From an uncultured Bacteroidota bacterium (GTDB lineage: Bacteria; Bacteroidota; Bacteroidia; Flavobacteriales; Flavobacteriaceae): a stretch of 64,000 nucleotides of DNA. The stretch is taken from NCBI GenBank assembly GCA_902598305.1, contig CACKBL010000006.1, positions 40,001 through 104,000 of the forward strand, written 5' to 3'. The notes under the pieces are model-generated. The model was given only the letters and a program-made list of their open reading frames with translations, was not told the DNA's origin and made no database searches. Shown piece after piece: positions 9,400 through 18,302 of the stretch. The position numbers were made by a program, and so were the translations under genes. Position 1 is the stretch's first letter, and each line of letters begins with the position of its first letter.

Positions 9400-10728
9400 A
9401 TGGAAACACTTTTAGTAGCAGTCTTTATAATTGGCTATTTAGCGATTACTCTTGAACATACACTCAGAGTAGACAAATTAATTCCTGCATTAGCTATGAT
9501 GTCTATTTTATGGTCAATCATTGCTTTGTACCATATCCCTGTTTTTCAGGTTGACACCAATTTAAAAAACCTTGTACCTACACATTTAGAGGAAATTTTG
9601 CTTCATCATTTAGGTAAAACTGCTGAAATCGTTGTATTTCTTTTAGGTGCAATGACAATTGTTGAAATAATTGATTATTTCAATGGGTTTTTAACAATCA
9701 AAAAATTCATTAAGACGAAATCTAAAAAAAAATTACTTTGGATTTTTGCAATCTTGGCTTTTGTGCTTTCAGCAATTATAGATAATCTGACAGCAACTAT
9801 AGTTTTAATTACAATTTTACAAAAAGTTGTTCCTGATAGAGATACAAGAATTTGGTTCGCCGGATTAATTATAATTGCAGCTAATGCTGGAGGTGCATGG
9901 TCACCTATCGGTGATGTAACTACCACTATGTTATGGATTGGAAAAAAGGTAACAACTATTAAATTAATTTCCTATCTACTAATTCCTTCAATTGTTTGTT
10001 TGTTGGTTCCAACAAGTGTTGCGACTTTTTTGCCAGCTTTTAAGGGAAACATAACTTACAACCCTGACGAAATTCAGGAAAGCATGGATAAAAAAGGGTC
10101 AGTTATTCTTTATTTAGGTTTAACTGCGATAATTTTTGTTCCATTTTTCAAGACTATTACCCATCTACCTCCCTATGTTGGTATGATGTTTTCACTAGCT
10201 TTAGTTTCTACTTTTGCTGAAATTTTAAGCTCAACAAAAATAAATATTACTTCATTTGATGATGAAAGTGATGACACTGCCAATCATAGTCCTGTCCACA
10301 AATCTTTATCTAAAATTGAATTACCTAGTATTTTATTTTTTTTAGGAATTCTATTATCTGTAGCAGCCTTAGAGTCAATAGGTGTATTGTTTTCATTTGC
10401 TGACACATTAACATTAATTTTTCCCAACACTGATATTGTTGTAATACTTTTAGGTTACGCTTCGGCTATTATAGATAACGTGCCTCTTGTTGCAGCATCT
10501 ATGGGAATGTTTTCTCAAGAAATCAACAATCCTTTATGGCATTTTATAGCCTTTTCTGCGGGCACAGGTGGTAGTATGCTAATTATAGGGTCAGCAGCTG
10601 GAGTAGTGGCTATGGGTATGGAGAAAATTGATTTTTTTTGGTACTTAAAAAAAATATCTTGGTTAGCATTAATTGGATTTTTGTCAGGAGCTTTTACATT
10701 TATAATTATTAGAGATTTTATTTATTAA
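9400..10728 (+). CDS. nhaD: NhaD-type Na+/H+ antiporter
   Basis: A 442-residue polytopic membrane protein with about a dozen hydrophobic segments. It fits the NhaD branch of the ion-transporter superfamily, which exports Na+ in exchange for H+. Two inverted halves carry matching polar signatures in membrane segments: SAIIDNLTATIV near residue 125 and ASAIIDNVPLVAAS near 350. ANAGGAWSPIGD and GTGGSMLIIGSA are the paired discontinuous-helix motifs. Placement before the ExbB/ExbD/TonB-like genes matches flavobacterial gene order. A Na+ exporter suits a marine lifestyle (inference). Confidence 0.93.
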   Translation: METLLVAVFIIGYLAITLEHTLRVDKLIPALAMMSILWSIIALYHIPVFQVDTNLKNLVPTHLEEILLHHLGKTAEIVVFLLGAMTIVEIIDYFNGFLTIKKFIKTKSKKKLLWIFAILAFVLSAIIDNLTATIVLITILQKVVPDRDTRIWFAGLIIIAANAGGAWSPIGDVTTTMLWIGKKVTTIKLISYLLIPSIVCLLVPTSVATFLPAFKGNITYNPDEIQESMDKKGSVILYLGLTAIIFVPFFKTITHLPPYVGMMFSLALVSTFAEILSSTKINITSFDDESDDTANHSPVHKSLSKIELPSILFFLGILLSVAALESIGVLFSFADTLTLIFPNTDIVVILLGYASAIIDNVPLVAASMGMFSQEINNPLWHFIAFSAGTGGSMLIIGSAAGVVAMGMEKIDFFWYLKKISWLALIGFLSGAFTFIIIRDFIY

Positions 10729-10769
10729 TAAAATACTTTAACTATTTTTTTTTCGTTCATATAAAAACT

Positions 10770-11468
10770 ATGAGTATGATATTAATTTTTAGTCAAAAGT
10801 CGTTGATTCAAAGTAACATTTTACAAACTGAAAAAACAATTTCTTTAATTGAGCTAATTCGAAGTAGCGGTTCAGCCGGTCAAGCTATTATAGGTTTATT
10901 ATTTTTTTTACTGTTAATTGGATTATATATTTATTTTGAGAGGTTATTTACAATTAAATCTGCTGTCAAAATAGACAAAACATTTATGAATGAAATAAAA
11001 ACATTCGTAACTAGTGGGAAAATAGAAAAGGCCCAATCAAGATGCTTAAAGGAAGAAATTCCGGTTGCAAGATTAATTTCTAAGGGTATTTCTAGAATAG
11101 GTAGACCCTTAGAAGATATTAATACTGCTATTGAAAATGCTGGACGCTTAGAAATATACAAACTAGAAAAAAACATAAGTGTTTTGGCAACTATTTCTGG
11201 AGCCTCACCGATGATAGGATTTTTAGGGACAGTAATCGGGATGATTATTTCCATATTTGAAATTTCAAATGCTGGAGGAAGTATTGATATGAAACTCCTA
11301 TCTGACGGACTTTACACCGCAATGACAACTACGGTTGCAGGACTTGTTGTAGGAATTGTTGGATATATATGTTACAATCATTTGGTCGTTAAAATAAGCA
11401 AGGTAGTATATCAGATGCAAGCATCATCTCTAGAGTTTTTTGATTTACTTAATGAACCAGTAAGTTAA
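10770..11468 (+). CDS. exbB: ExbB/TolQ/MotA-family proton channel
   Basis: This 232-residue inner-membrane protein forms the proton-conducting motor that energises TonB-dependent outer-membrane transport. An unusually long N-terminal stretch (about 25 residues) precedes the first membrane helix (AGQAIIGLLFFLLLIGLYIYF). The conserved C-terminal half has ISGASPMIGFLGTVIGMI and LYTAMTTTVAGLVVGIVGYI, the two pore helices, with the Thr residues typical of the family. The stop overlaps the exbD start by one base (TAATG). Confidence 0.92.
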   Translation: MSMILIFSQKSLIQSNILQTEKTISLIELIRSSGSAGQAIIGLLFFLLLIGLYIYFERLFTIKSAVKIDKTFMNEIKTFVTSGKIEKAQSRCLKEEIPVARLISKGISRIGRPLEDINTAIENAGRLEIYKLEKNISVLATISGASPMIGFLGTVIGMIISIFEISNAGGSIDMKLLSDGLYTAMTTTVAGLVVGIVGYICYNHLVVKISKVVYQMQASSLEFFDLLNEPVS

Positions 11469-11863
11469 TGGATTTTAAGACTAGAAATAAAATTACACCA
11501 AATTTCAACATGTCTTCGATGACTGATATTGTCTTTTTGCTTCTAATCTTCTTTATGATAGCATCAACTCTTGCTAAAAATTTAAATACAATTGATGTAA
11601 AATTGCCTCAGGCCAAAGGGAAAAGTGAAAATAGAGAAAACATAAGTGTTTCAATAGACAGCAAAAACAGATTTTATATTGACGGAGAGTTTGTTAGGAA
11701 GAAAAATATCAAAGATGAATTGATAACAAAATTATCTAAATCAAACAAAAGAGTTATAATTTTAAGATCTGATAACAGGGTTCCAATCAAAGAAATTGTT
11801 TACGTCATGGATTTAGCCAATAAAAATTCAGTTAAAGTTGTTTTAGCAGTTAAAGACAAATAA
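11468..11863 (+). CDS. exbD: ExbD/TolR-family biopolymer transport protein
   Basis: This 131-residue partner of ExbB has one N-terminal membrane helix and a periplasmic domain. MSSMTDIVFLLLIFFMIAST places the essential membrane Asp at residue 20, and a PQAKG segment follows as in Bacteroidota ExbD. The C-terminal part (IILRSDNRVPIKEIVYVMD) is the normal peptidoglycan/TonB-interacting fold. It is translationally coupled to exbB upstream and lies five bases before the TonB-like gene. Confidence 0.93.
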   Translation: MDFKTRNKITPNFNMSSMTDIVFLLLIFFMIASTLAKNLNTIDVKLPQAKGKSENRENISVSIDSKNRFYIDGEFVRKKNIKDELITKLSKSNKRVIILRSDNRVPIKEIVYVMDLANKNSVKVVLAVKDK

Positions 11864-11868
11864 TTAAA

Positions 11869-12699
11869 ATGAAGTTTTTTTCTACGCCTAATGAAAAGAA
11901 ATCAGCTATTATAACTTCGTTGATTGGTTTTTTACTAATTCTTATATTTTTTGTTTTTGGATTAACTTTTTTAGATCCACCTATTTCATACGGTGTGGAG
12001 GTGAATTTTGGTAAATTTTCTGATGAAAAGTTAAATAAAAAAGTAGATTTTGAAATTTCCGAAACTCCTCTTAAAAAAACAATTCCCAACAATAATTTTA
12101 ATAATTCAGAATTAAAATTTAAGGCTGCGGTACAAAAAAAATCAATCGTTTCAATTGAAGACAAGTCAAGTAATCCCGAAACAAAAAAAAAGAGTTTGGA
12201 TAAAAATAATTTAGAGCAAGAGGATTCTTTATCTAAAGATGAAGTAAAAAAAAGAGAGCCTCAAATTTCTGAATTGACCAAAAAAGTTCTCAAAAATATT
12301 ATATCTGCGCAAGAAATTACTGAATTAGACAAAAATAATATTTTGGAAGATAACGAAGATAAAATAGATTCTGGAAATCCATATTCGAGCACATATTATT
12401 CCCAGACAGGACTAATAGGTGAGGAAGTTGGATTTGGTTTAAACGGAAGGAATCTCGAATCCAACGGTTCAGTAAAACCCGAATGTAATGAAGAAGGAAA
12501 AGTCGTCGTTAGAATAATAGTAAATAAAACTGGAAATGTTATAAATGCAGAAGCTGGTGTTAAAGGAAGTACTAATGTTCATCCTTGTTTGTTAGAACCT
12601 GCAAAAAAAACAGCCTTTTTGCATAAGTGGTTTTCTGACGACAGTGCTCCTGATTCTCAGATAGGGTTTGTAGTTGTCAATTTTAAATTGGTAGATTAG
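11869..12699 (+). CDS. TonB-like energy transducer
   Basis: A 276-residue protein with one membrane helix at about residues 14-37 (IITSLIGFLLILIFFVFGLTF). A long Lys/Asp/Glu/Ser-rich linker follows, in place of the Pro-rich one of enterobacterial TonB. The C-terminal domain from about residue 200 has the GKVVVRIIVNKTGNVINAEAG pattern of TonB C-termini. It should carry energy from ExbBD to TonB-dependent receptors. It follows exbD and overlaps folC by one base. No receptor gene is in the window, so its partners are unknown. Confidence 0.85.
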   Translation: MKFFSTPNEKKSAIITSLIGFLLILIFFVFGLTFLDPPISYGVEVNFGKFSDEKLNKKVDFEISETPLKKTIPNNNFNNSELKFKAAVQKKSIVSIEDKSSNPETKKKSLDKNNLEQEDSLSKDEVKKREPQISELTKKVLKNIISAQEITELDKNNILEDNEDKIDSGNPYSSTYYSQTGLIGEEVGFGLNGRNLESNGSVKPECNEEGKVVVRIIVNKTGNVINAEAGVKGSTNVHPCLLEPAKKTAFLHKWFSDDSAPDSQIGFVVVNFKLVD

Positions 12700-13919
12700 T
12701 GACACAATATAATTCTACAATTCAATGGCTCTACGACCAAATTCCACCTTATCAACACAAAGGTGGTGATTCATATAAACCTGGATTATCAAGAATTAAA
12801 AATTTTTTAAAGTTTCTTGGGAATCCTCAATCAAACTTAAAATTCATACATGTAGGTGGGACTAATGGAAAAGGTTCAACATCCCATATGATATCCTCGA
12901 TTCTTCAGGAATCTAATAAAAAAGTAGGATTATTTACTTCTCCTCATATGTTTGACTTTAGAGAGAGAATTAAAGTAAATTCAAATAAAATCGAAAAACA
13001 ATTTGTAACTGATTTTGTAAAAAAAAACAAAGGCTATTTTCTATCTAAAAGGAATTCATTTTTTGAAATTTCTTTTGCAATGGCAGTTTTTTATTTCAAG
13101 CTTCAAAAAGTTGATTATGCTGTCATAGAGGTCGGTTTAGGGGGTAGACTTGATGCAACAAACGTTATATATCCATTGCTATCTATAATAACGAATATAG
13201 GATATGACCATACAAAATTTCTTGGAAATAAAATAACCTCTATTGCCAGTGAAAAGGCTGGAATTATTAAAAAAAATATACCTGTTTTAATAGGTGAGAA
13301 AAATCAAGAAACGGACAAATTTTTTGTAGAAAAGGCAAAAAGAGAATCATCAAAGATATTTTTTGCTGAAGACTTAATATCTTCCGACATAGAGTCAGAC
13401 CTTAAGACCAATTATCAAAAAAAAAATGAAAGGACCGCCTTTGCTGCAATGCAAATTTTATTTGAAAATAAAATGGTCACTGAAATTTTCAAGGAAGGAA
13501 TTTCAAATGTTAATAAAAATACATTGTTAAGAGGTAGGTGGGAAAAAGTTTCAAATAACCCCCTTATAATTGCAGATGTAGCACATAACGAAGAAGGCTT
13601 TAAAGAGGTTGTTTCTGAAATCAAAAAAATTAAATCTCAGAGAAAGATCTTTGTTTTGGGATTTGTAAAAGACAAGCCGATTGAAAAAATCATAAAGCTT
13701 TTTCCAAAAGAGGGGATTTACCTTTTTTCATCACCCAAAATATCAAGAGCATTTAGTTTAGAGCGTTTAAATTTAATTTTGAAAAATACAGATATTAACT
13801 ATAAGATTTTTGAATCTATTGAAGAAGCGTATAATAAGGCTTTAAATTATGCCTCAAAAGAAGATTTTATTTTTGTTGGTGGTAGTAATTTTACAGTATC
13901 TGAAATATTAAATCCTTAA
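12699..13919 (+). CDS. folC: Bifunctional folylpolyglutamate synthase / dihydrofolate synthase
   Basis: A 406-residue Mur-ligase-family enzyme that adds glutamate to dihydropteroate or folates using ATP. The P-loop HVGGTNGKGST lies at residues 51-61, with VIEVGLGGRLDATN near 145-158 and NIGYDHTKFLG soon after. The C-terminal domain has the RGRWE and ADVAHNEEGF motifs. The start is GTG at 12699, which overlaps the TAG stop of the TonB-like gene; it gives the family's usual N-terminus (QWLYDQIPPYQHKG). It ends 37 bases before tRNA-Val. Confidence 0.95.
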   Translation: MTQYNSTIQWLYDQIPPYQHKGGDSYKPGLSRIKNFLKFLGNPQSNLKFIHVGGTNGKGSTSHMISSILQESNKKVGLFTSPHMFDFRERIKVNSNKIEKQFVTDFVKKNKGYFLSKRNSFFEISFAMAVFYFKLQKVDYAVIEVGLGGRLDATNVIYPLLSIITNIGYDHTKFLGNKITSIASEKAGIIKKNIPVLIGEKNQETDKFFVEKAKRESSKIFFAEDLISSDIESDLKTNYQKKNERTAFAAMQILFENKMVTEIFKEGISNVNKNTLLRGRWEKVSNNPLIIADVAHNEEGFKEVVSEIKKIKSQRKIFVLGFVKDKPIEKIIKLFPKEGIYLFSSPKISRAFSLERLNLILKNTDINYKIFESIEEAYNKALNYASKEDFIFVGGSNFTVSEILNP

Positions 13920-13941
13920 ATTCCATTTAAAAAAAGAAAAC

Positions 13942-13949
13942 TATATTTG
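13942..13949 (+). promoter_or_regulatory. Bacteroidota -7 promoter box (TATATTTG) of tRNA-Val
   Basis: TATATTTG matches the Bacteroidota -7 consensus TAnnTTTG. It lies seven bases before the first base of tRNA-Val. No convincing -33 TTG was seen. Confidence 0.65.
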
Positions 13950-13956
13950 CAATCCA

Positions 13957-14031
13957 GGGCGCGTAGCTCAGCTGGTTCAGAGCACTTGGTTTACACCCAA
14001 GGGGTCAGGGGTTCGAATCCCTTCGCGCCCA
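13957..14031 (+). tRNA. tRNA-Val (anticodon TAC)
   Basis: A full cloverleaf can be folded. The acceptor GGGCGCG (13957-13963) pairs with CGCGCCC (14024-14030), with discriminator A at 14031. The D-stem is GCTC/GAGC. The anticodon stem CTTGG/CCAAG has loop TTTACAC and anticodon TAC at 13992-13994, reading Val codons. The T-loop is TTCGAAT. No CCA is encoded. A promoter box lies just upstream and a terminator just downstream. Confidence 0.97.
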
Positions 14032-14038
14032 CTTTATT

Positions 14039-14068
14039 AACCTCAACTTTGGTTGGGGTTTTTATTTT
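14039..14068 (+). terminator. Intrinsic terminator after tRNA-Val
   Basis: A nine-pair stem, AACCTCAAC (14039-14047) with GTTGGGGTT (14052-14060), has a four-base loop and is followed by TTTATTTT. It points along the plus strand, so it ends the tRNA transcript just before the convergent asparagine synthase gene. The opposite direction has no T tract. Confidence 0.8.
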
Positions 14069-15972
14069 CCCAAAGCCGATTGAATTTTTTGCTTTTGAAT
14101 ATCGTTTGGATTACCAACCACAAATTGATCAATCAAAAAATCAAGAGCCAAAAAATTCCAGATTTGTCTCCTTAATTCCCACTTTGACTTAGAAAGCAAA
14201 ATCGATTTCTTTAGTGATTTTTGATTTATTTTTAAAAAATCGCTTGCGTTTTTTAATGAAATATTTTTAAAAACCTTTAACTCATTTTTAAAATTTATCT
14301 CACTTATGGCAGTTCCAACTTTGGCTCTTTTGACGATACTTTTAGGAATTCCCATTGATTTTGCAACTCTCTTTAAAATGACTTTATTTGAAAACATGGT
14401 CCGATTAATAAGACTAGGTCTAAAACTTGTTTTTTTTGAGTAGGGAGTATTTAAGGCTAATTTCACCATGGATTTAGTTAAGTAAGGGACTCTAAGTTCA
14501 ATGGATTCCATCATGCCAAACCTGTCTGCCCGTATTAAAAATCTCTCTAGACGATTTGCTATTTCGTCCAACATAAATGCATTTGAATTTATCTCTTTCT
14601 TTGAATCTAAAAAATTATAAGCATTTCTGTATTTATTTATTTGATTCTTTTTTTCACCTCCAAATAATGTCATATCAAAAAATGTTTCAAAATAAGATGA
14701 AGAGTATGGTGAAATAAAATGACTTAAATCGCTACTAAAAAGCTCTTTGAATCCAGGAATAATTTTATTTGAGAAACTGCTCAGTTTGTCGAAGGATTTT
14801 AAATTTGTTATAAATGATTTTGTAAAATACTCCTGTGCTGTAATATAACCTGCAAATAATTCATCAGCACAATCGCCAGTTAACAGTGCTTTGTAACCCT
14901 TGTTTCTTGATAATTCACATGCTTTCGATAGTGCAACTCCCTCAGACTTGTTGATAGTTTCATAGTGATAAATTAGTTTAGGTAGTTCATAAATAAGATT
15001 GTCATCATTCCCACTAACTTCATGCAAGGTTTGCTTACTAAAATCCAAGAAAGATTTTGTAAACGTTTTGTCTGAAAAATCATCGTTTTCATATTTAAAT
15101 AAATCAACTTCAATTCCAGAATTGCTAATTTCTCCAGCGATAATTGACGAATCTAGGCCAGCACTAAATAAAACTCCACATTTAGCATCACTTACAAGGT
15201 GTTGGTTTATATTTCGACTTAGGTCTTTTTTGTAAATATTTGTAATTGAAGACTTATTCATTCTTGATATTTCCTTATACAAATCTGAATCTATTAGTGA
15301 ATCAATTTTAAAAAATGCATTAGTTTTATGATTAAAATTATTGAGATCTATTGTGAAAATATGCCCTTCATTTAATGAAAAAATATCTTTGAACATTGTT
15401 TTTCCTTTTGGTGGCATACCAGTAAAAAAAATAGGATTGATTGAGTTGTAAAAATCTAATTCTACATTGCCTTTATACTTTGCTATAGCTTTAATCTCCG
15501 AACTAAACAAAACTTCTTTCTTTGATAAGAAAGAGTAAAAAATTGGTTTAATACCGAAAAAATCTCTACAAGCATATATTTTGTTTTCTTTTTTAGAATA
15601 ATAAACAATGGCAAACATTCCTTCAAAATTTTTTAATGATTTTTCAAATCCCCAATGTAAGATTGATTTCATTATAACTTCAACATCCCCATTTGTTTTA
15701 AATTCATAACCGTTTGATTCGAGTTCTTTTTTTATTTCTTTAAAGTTGTAAATCTCACCATTATAAATAATTATATTTCCATACAAATCGACCATTGGTT
15801 GCATTGATTTGCTAGAAAGGTCTTGTATAGCAAGCCTATTAAATCCAAAAGTAAATTGGTTCTTTTTTAAAATTTCAGAAGAATCTGGCCCTCGGTGTGA
15901 AATAGAAGATAGTCCAGATTCTAACCTTTTTGAATTCAAATTATCACCAATGTAAGCAAGAAAACCGCACAT
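14062..15972 (-). CDS. asnB: Asparagine synthase (glutamine-hydrolysing)
   Basis: A 636-residue class II amidotransferase that makes asparagine, or amidates another carboxylate, from glutamine and ATP. The start MCGFLAYIGD exposes catalytic Cys2. HRGPDSSE, RLAIQDLS and IIYNGEIYNF are glutaminase motifs. LFSAGLDSS near residue 270 is the pyrophosphatase loop, with TGDCADELFAGY further on. It is last in a minus-strand run after two methyltransferases (10 bases from the first). AsnB homologues of this type also occur in surface-polysaccharide clusters, so either housekeeping asparagine synthesis or sugar amidation is possible. Confidence 0.9.
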   Translation of the reverse strand: MCGFLAYIGDNLNSKRLESGLSSISHRGPDSSEILKKNQFTFGFNRLAIQDLSSKSMQPMVDLYGNIIIYNGEIYNFKEIKKELESNGYEFKTNGDVEVIMKSILHWGFEKSLKNFEGMFAIVYYSKKENKIYACRDFFGIKPIFYSFLSKKEVLFSSEIKAIAKYKGNVELDFYNSINPIFFTGMPPKGKTMFKDIFSLNEGHIFTIDLNNFNHKTNAFFKIDSLIDSDLYKEISRMNKSSITNIYKKDLSRNINQHLVSDAKCGVLFSAGLDSSIIAGEISNSGIEVDLFKYENDDFSDKTFTKSFLDFSKQTLHEVSGNDDNLIYELPKLIYHYETINKSEGVALSKACELSRNKGYKALLTGDCADELFAGYITAQEYFTKSFITNLKSFDKLSSFSNKIIPGFKELFSSDLSHFISPYSSSYFETFFDMTLFGGEKKNQINKYRNAYNFLDSKKEINSNAFMLDEIANRLERFLIRADRFGMMESIELRVPYLTKSMVKLALNTPYSKKTSFRPSLINRTMFSNKVILKRVAKSMGIPKSIVKRAKVGTAISEINFKNELKVFKNISLKNASDFLKINQKSLKKSILLSKSKWELRRQIWNFLALDFLIDQFVVGNPNDIQKQKIQSALGK

Positions 15973-15982
15973 TAGTTCATCT

Positions 15983-16687
15983 TTATTTAATAGCTAGATA
16001 ACCCTGGAAGCATATGGACTTAAATATCGTTATAAAATCAACAAAGCCTGCTCTTTGTAAAAGACCTATATTTCCCTTTTCAGAAAAAGGTTCAAGAACC
16101 CCTTTTAAGGATCTTGTTTTGTTCACAATCTCATTTTCTTTAAAACCATTTTTTAATTTAAAGTCGCTATATAATTGGTTTTGGTAGTCTTGAAACCTTG
16201 CATCACAAGCCCTTGTTTTTTCAAAAAAGATGAATCCACCACCCCATTCTAGAGAATCATAAATCTTATTAAAAACATTCTGTCTTTTACTCGGGTGAAT
16301 GAATTGAAGTGTGTAATATGAAACTATAAAATTTGACTTCTCAAAATTAAAGCTTGTAGCATCATCAAAAATGAATTCGGCCCTTTTATCTTTAAATCTT
16401 TTCTTACAGTATTTTATCATCCCTTTTTGATTGTCTAGCCCTACAATTCTTAAAATTTTATCTTTATTCCATTCTAAAATTTTATCTGTCAATGCACCCG
16501 AAGAACATCCTATTTCATAGACCAAGCTATTTTTTTTTGAAAGAAAAAAATCGGAGTAAGAACAAATAACGTCATGTCCATGGTCGTAAAAAGGTATTGA
16601 TTTTCTGATATGCTTTTCAAAATCCTCTTCTATTCCACTAAAAGTCCAAGCAGCGTTTTTTGCATTAATATTTTTATCTATTTTCAT
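15983..16687 (-). CDS. SAM-dependent methyltransferase (class I)
   Basis: A 234-residue protein with a Rossmann-type methyltransferase core. VYEIGCSSGALTDKI near residues 53-67 is motif I, LRIVGLDNQKGMI is the acidic-loop strand, and FIVSYYTLQFIHP is the post-motif. It resembles small-molecule methyltransferases of the CmoA/type-12 kind, but the substrate cannot be told. Its start overlaps the end of the next methyltransferase gene by 14 bases, and asnB follows after 10 bases, so the three are probably one transcription unit. Confidence 0.8.
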   Translation of the reverse strand: MKIDKNINAKNAAWTFSGIEEDFEKHIRKSIPFYDHGHDVICSYSDFFLSKKNSLVYEIGCSSGALTDKILEWNKDKILRIVGLDNQKGMIKYCKKRFKDKRAEFIFDDATSFNFEKSNFIVSYYTLQFIHPSKRQNVFNKIYDSLEWGGGFIFFEKTRACDARFQDYQNQLYSDFKLKNGFKENEIVNKTRSLKGVLEPFSEKGNIGLLQRAGFVDFITIFKSICFQGYLAIK

Positions 16688-17702
16688 TTTTACCTATAAA
16701 TTCAAAATTTCTTGATTTAAATGCTTTTTTTATCGGTTTAAAAAATGATGTGTAAGATACATAATAATTAGTCCAAATAGGGGAAACTTTAAAATGAATT
16801 GGTTGAAACCTATCAACTAAGTAGTCAATAACTGATATGCCATTATTATAATCAGGCCATGAATCAAGTCTATTTACAGTGTAAAAAAAATTGATTTTTT
16901 TAAATATCTCACTACTCAAATATTCTTTAAAAACCGCATTTGGCATTTCTCCAAAAGAACTAAAATTAGTTAGTAAATCAAAATCACACTTTTCTATTTT
17001 TTTAAAATATTCGACTGGTATTAAAACAAAATCATAAGAATTTATAAAATTATTATCAATTTTTTCAGTAGACATAATTTTAGACATTGGGCAAATTTTC
17101 TCCTTAGGAAAATTTTCAAGAAGGTAGAAGTAACCTAAAATAAGCTGTTCGTAAAAATCAACGGTTGTTACTTTTACATTGCCAAATTTTCTTTTAATCA
17201 TCTCTCCAAACTGACAATATCCACCACCTATATCAACTATTTTTGAAATTGGATTATTTTTACTTAGGATTTTGTTTTCAATATTTTCTATATTTCTAAG
17301 ATGCCTTAAAAAACGCTCATTGTATATGTATCCCTCTTTTGTGTAATAAAAGCCTGGGTTACCAACTAGACTTAGTTTCGTGTTCTTTAAATTTGAGTAG
17401 TTTGAAAATAACTTAAAATTACTGAGAGTCTCTTCCGCAGAGTATCTATTTCCACTTGCTCTGACAAATTGGTAAATTAGATTAAAAAAGTAATTTTTTT
17501 TAGAGTTTGGGATTTCAGATAAAAGAGTTGAGTATTTTCTGAAATTTATTAATACATCCTTTCTAACCTTACCGTTTTCGTCAACTATTTTTTTGATCCA
17601 AATTGATAACCTTTTTGACCACAGAGAATCGTTATTTTTTTTTAATCTAAGATAAAAATCTAGTTCTTTTTGAATTAAATCAAAATGTAGTTTGTTACTC
17701 AT
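16674..17702 (-). CDS. Putative sugar O-methyltransferase
   Basis: A 342-residue protein with a central methyltransferase motif, IVDIGGGYCQFGEMI, near residues 153-168 and VTTVDFYEQLILGYFYL after it. The layout (helical N-terminus, YxxE-like region, late SAM fold) resembles proteins annotated as putative sugar O-methyltransferases in surface-glycan clusters; that assignment is from memory and moderate at best. It overlaps the downstream methyltransferase by 14 bases. It is the first gene of the methyltransferase-methyltransferase-asnB run. Confidence 0.6.
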   Translation of the reverse strand: MSNKLHFDLIQKELDFYLRLKKNNDSLWSKRLSIWIKKIVDENGKVRKDVLINFRKYSTLLSEIPNSKKNYFFNLIYQFVRASGNRYSAEETLSNFKLFSNYSNLKNTKLSLVGNPGFYYTKEGYIYNERFLRHLRNIENIENKILSKNNPISKIVDIGGGYCQFGEMIKRKFGNVKVTTVDFYEQLILGYFYLLENFPKEKICPMSKIMSTEKIDNNFINSYDFVLIPVEYFKKIEKCDFDLLTNFSSFGEMPNAVFKEYLSSEIFKKINFFYTVNRLDSWPDYNNGISVIDYLVDRFQPIHFKVSPIWTNYYVSYTSFFKPIKKAFKSRNFEFIGKNENR

Positions 17703-17763
17703 ACAGAGATAATTGTTTCTTAAACATTTTTATTTACAAATTCCTTTTCCTTTTAACTAGTCG

Positions 17764-18300
17764 TTATTGTTTATTAATTTTCTTAAAATTATTAATAAAA
17801 TTTTTTGGAATGGGTTTAAAACCGTTATTAAAAACCAGTTTATCTTGTTTGGATGTTTTTTCCAAGTTTATATAATATCCAGAAACCTTTCTAATTTCTA
17901 TGCAGTCATCGACATCATAAAGGTCATCAAGATGGACTTGTTCTTTTCCAATAAGTAATTGTTTTTTTGCCCTTTTTTTAACATTTATTTTATTTATATC
18001 AACCATGAACCTACTTTCATGTAATTCTTCAAATCTGTTTTTTTCATAGGCACCGAGATTAACGAAATACAATTTTTTGTTTGTTTTATTTTTCTCTTTT
18101 GAAAGAGAAACTTTATATCCTTCAACCATGTTAATCTCTACCCAGGAGTCTATGTGTAATCTGTCAGGTAAACCAAACCATTTTCCCAACAAATCGTTGT
18201 AACTATCTTCAATTTTTTCTCCTAGGGTGAAAACCACGTCATGTAATTCAATATTGCATTTATCTGCTCTTCCACCTAAAAAAACTGAAAAAAGCTTCAT
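17764..18300 (-). CDS. DUF1543 domain protein
   Basis: A 178-residue protein of unknown biochemical function. The start MKLFSVFLGGRADKCNIELHD and the HIDSWVEINMVEGY segment are typical of DUF1543. A second related half (VHLDDLYDVDDCIEIRKVSGYYI) suggests two tandem copies of the same small fold. No signal peptide is seen, so it is probably cytoplasmic. It follows the Gfo/Idh/MocA gene by two bases, which suggests co-expression, but the pairing does not reveal a role. Confidence 0.75.
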   Translation of the reverse strand: MKLFSVFLGGRADKCNIELHDVVFTLGEKIEDSYNDLLGKWFGLPDRLHIDSWVEINMVEGYKVSLSKEKNKTNKKLYFVNLGAYEKNRFEELHESRFMVDINKINVKKRAKKQLLIGKEQVHLDDLYDVDDCIEIRKVSGYYINLEKTSKQDKLVFNNGFKPIPKNFINNFKKINKQ

Positions 18301-18302
18301 TC

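Noticed and set aside
13947..14192. An 81-codon plus-strand frame across the tRNA-Val gene
   Set aside because: It translates the tRNA and the terminator behind it, then runs antisense to asnB. The cloverleaf and promoter box explain the region.
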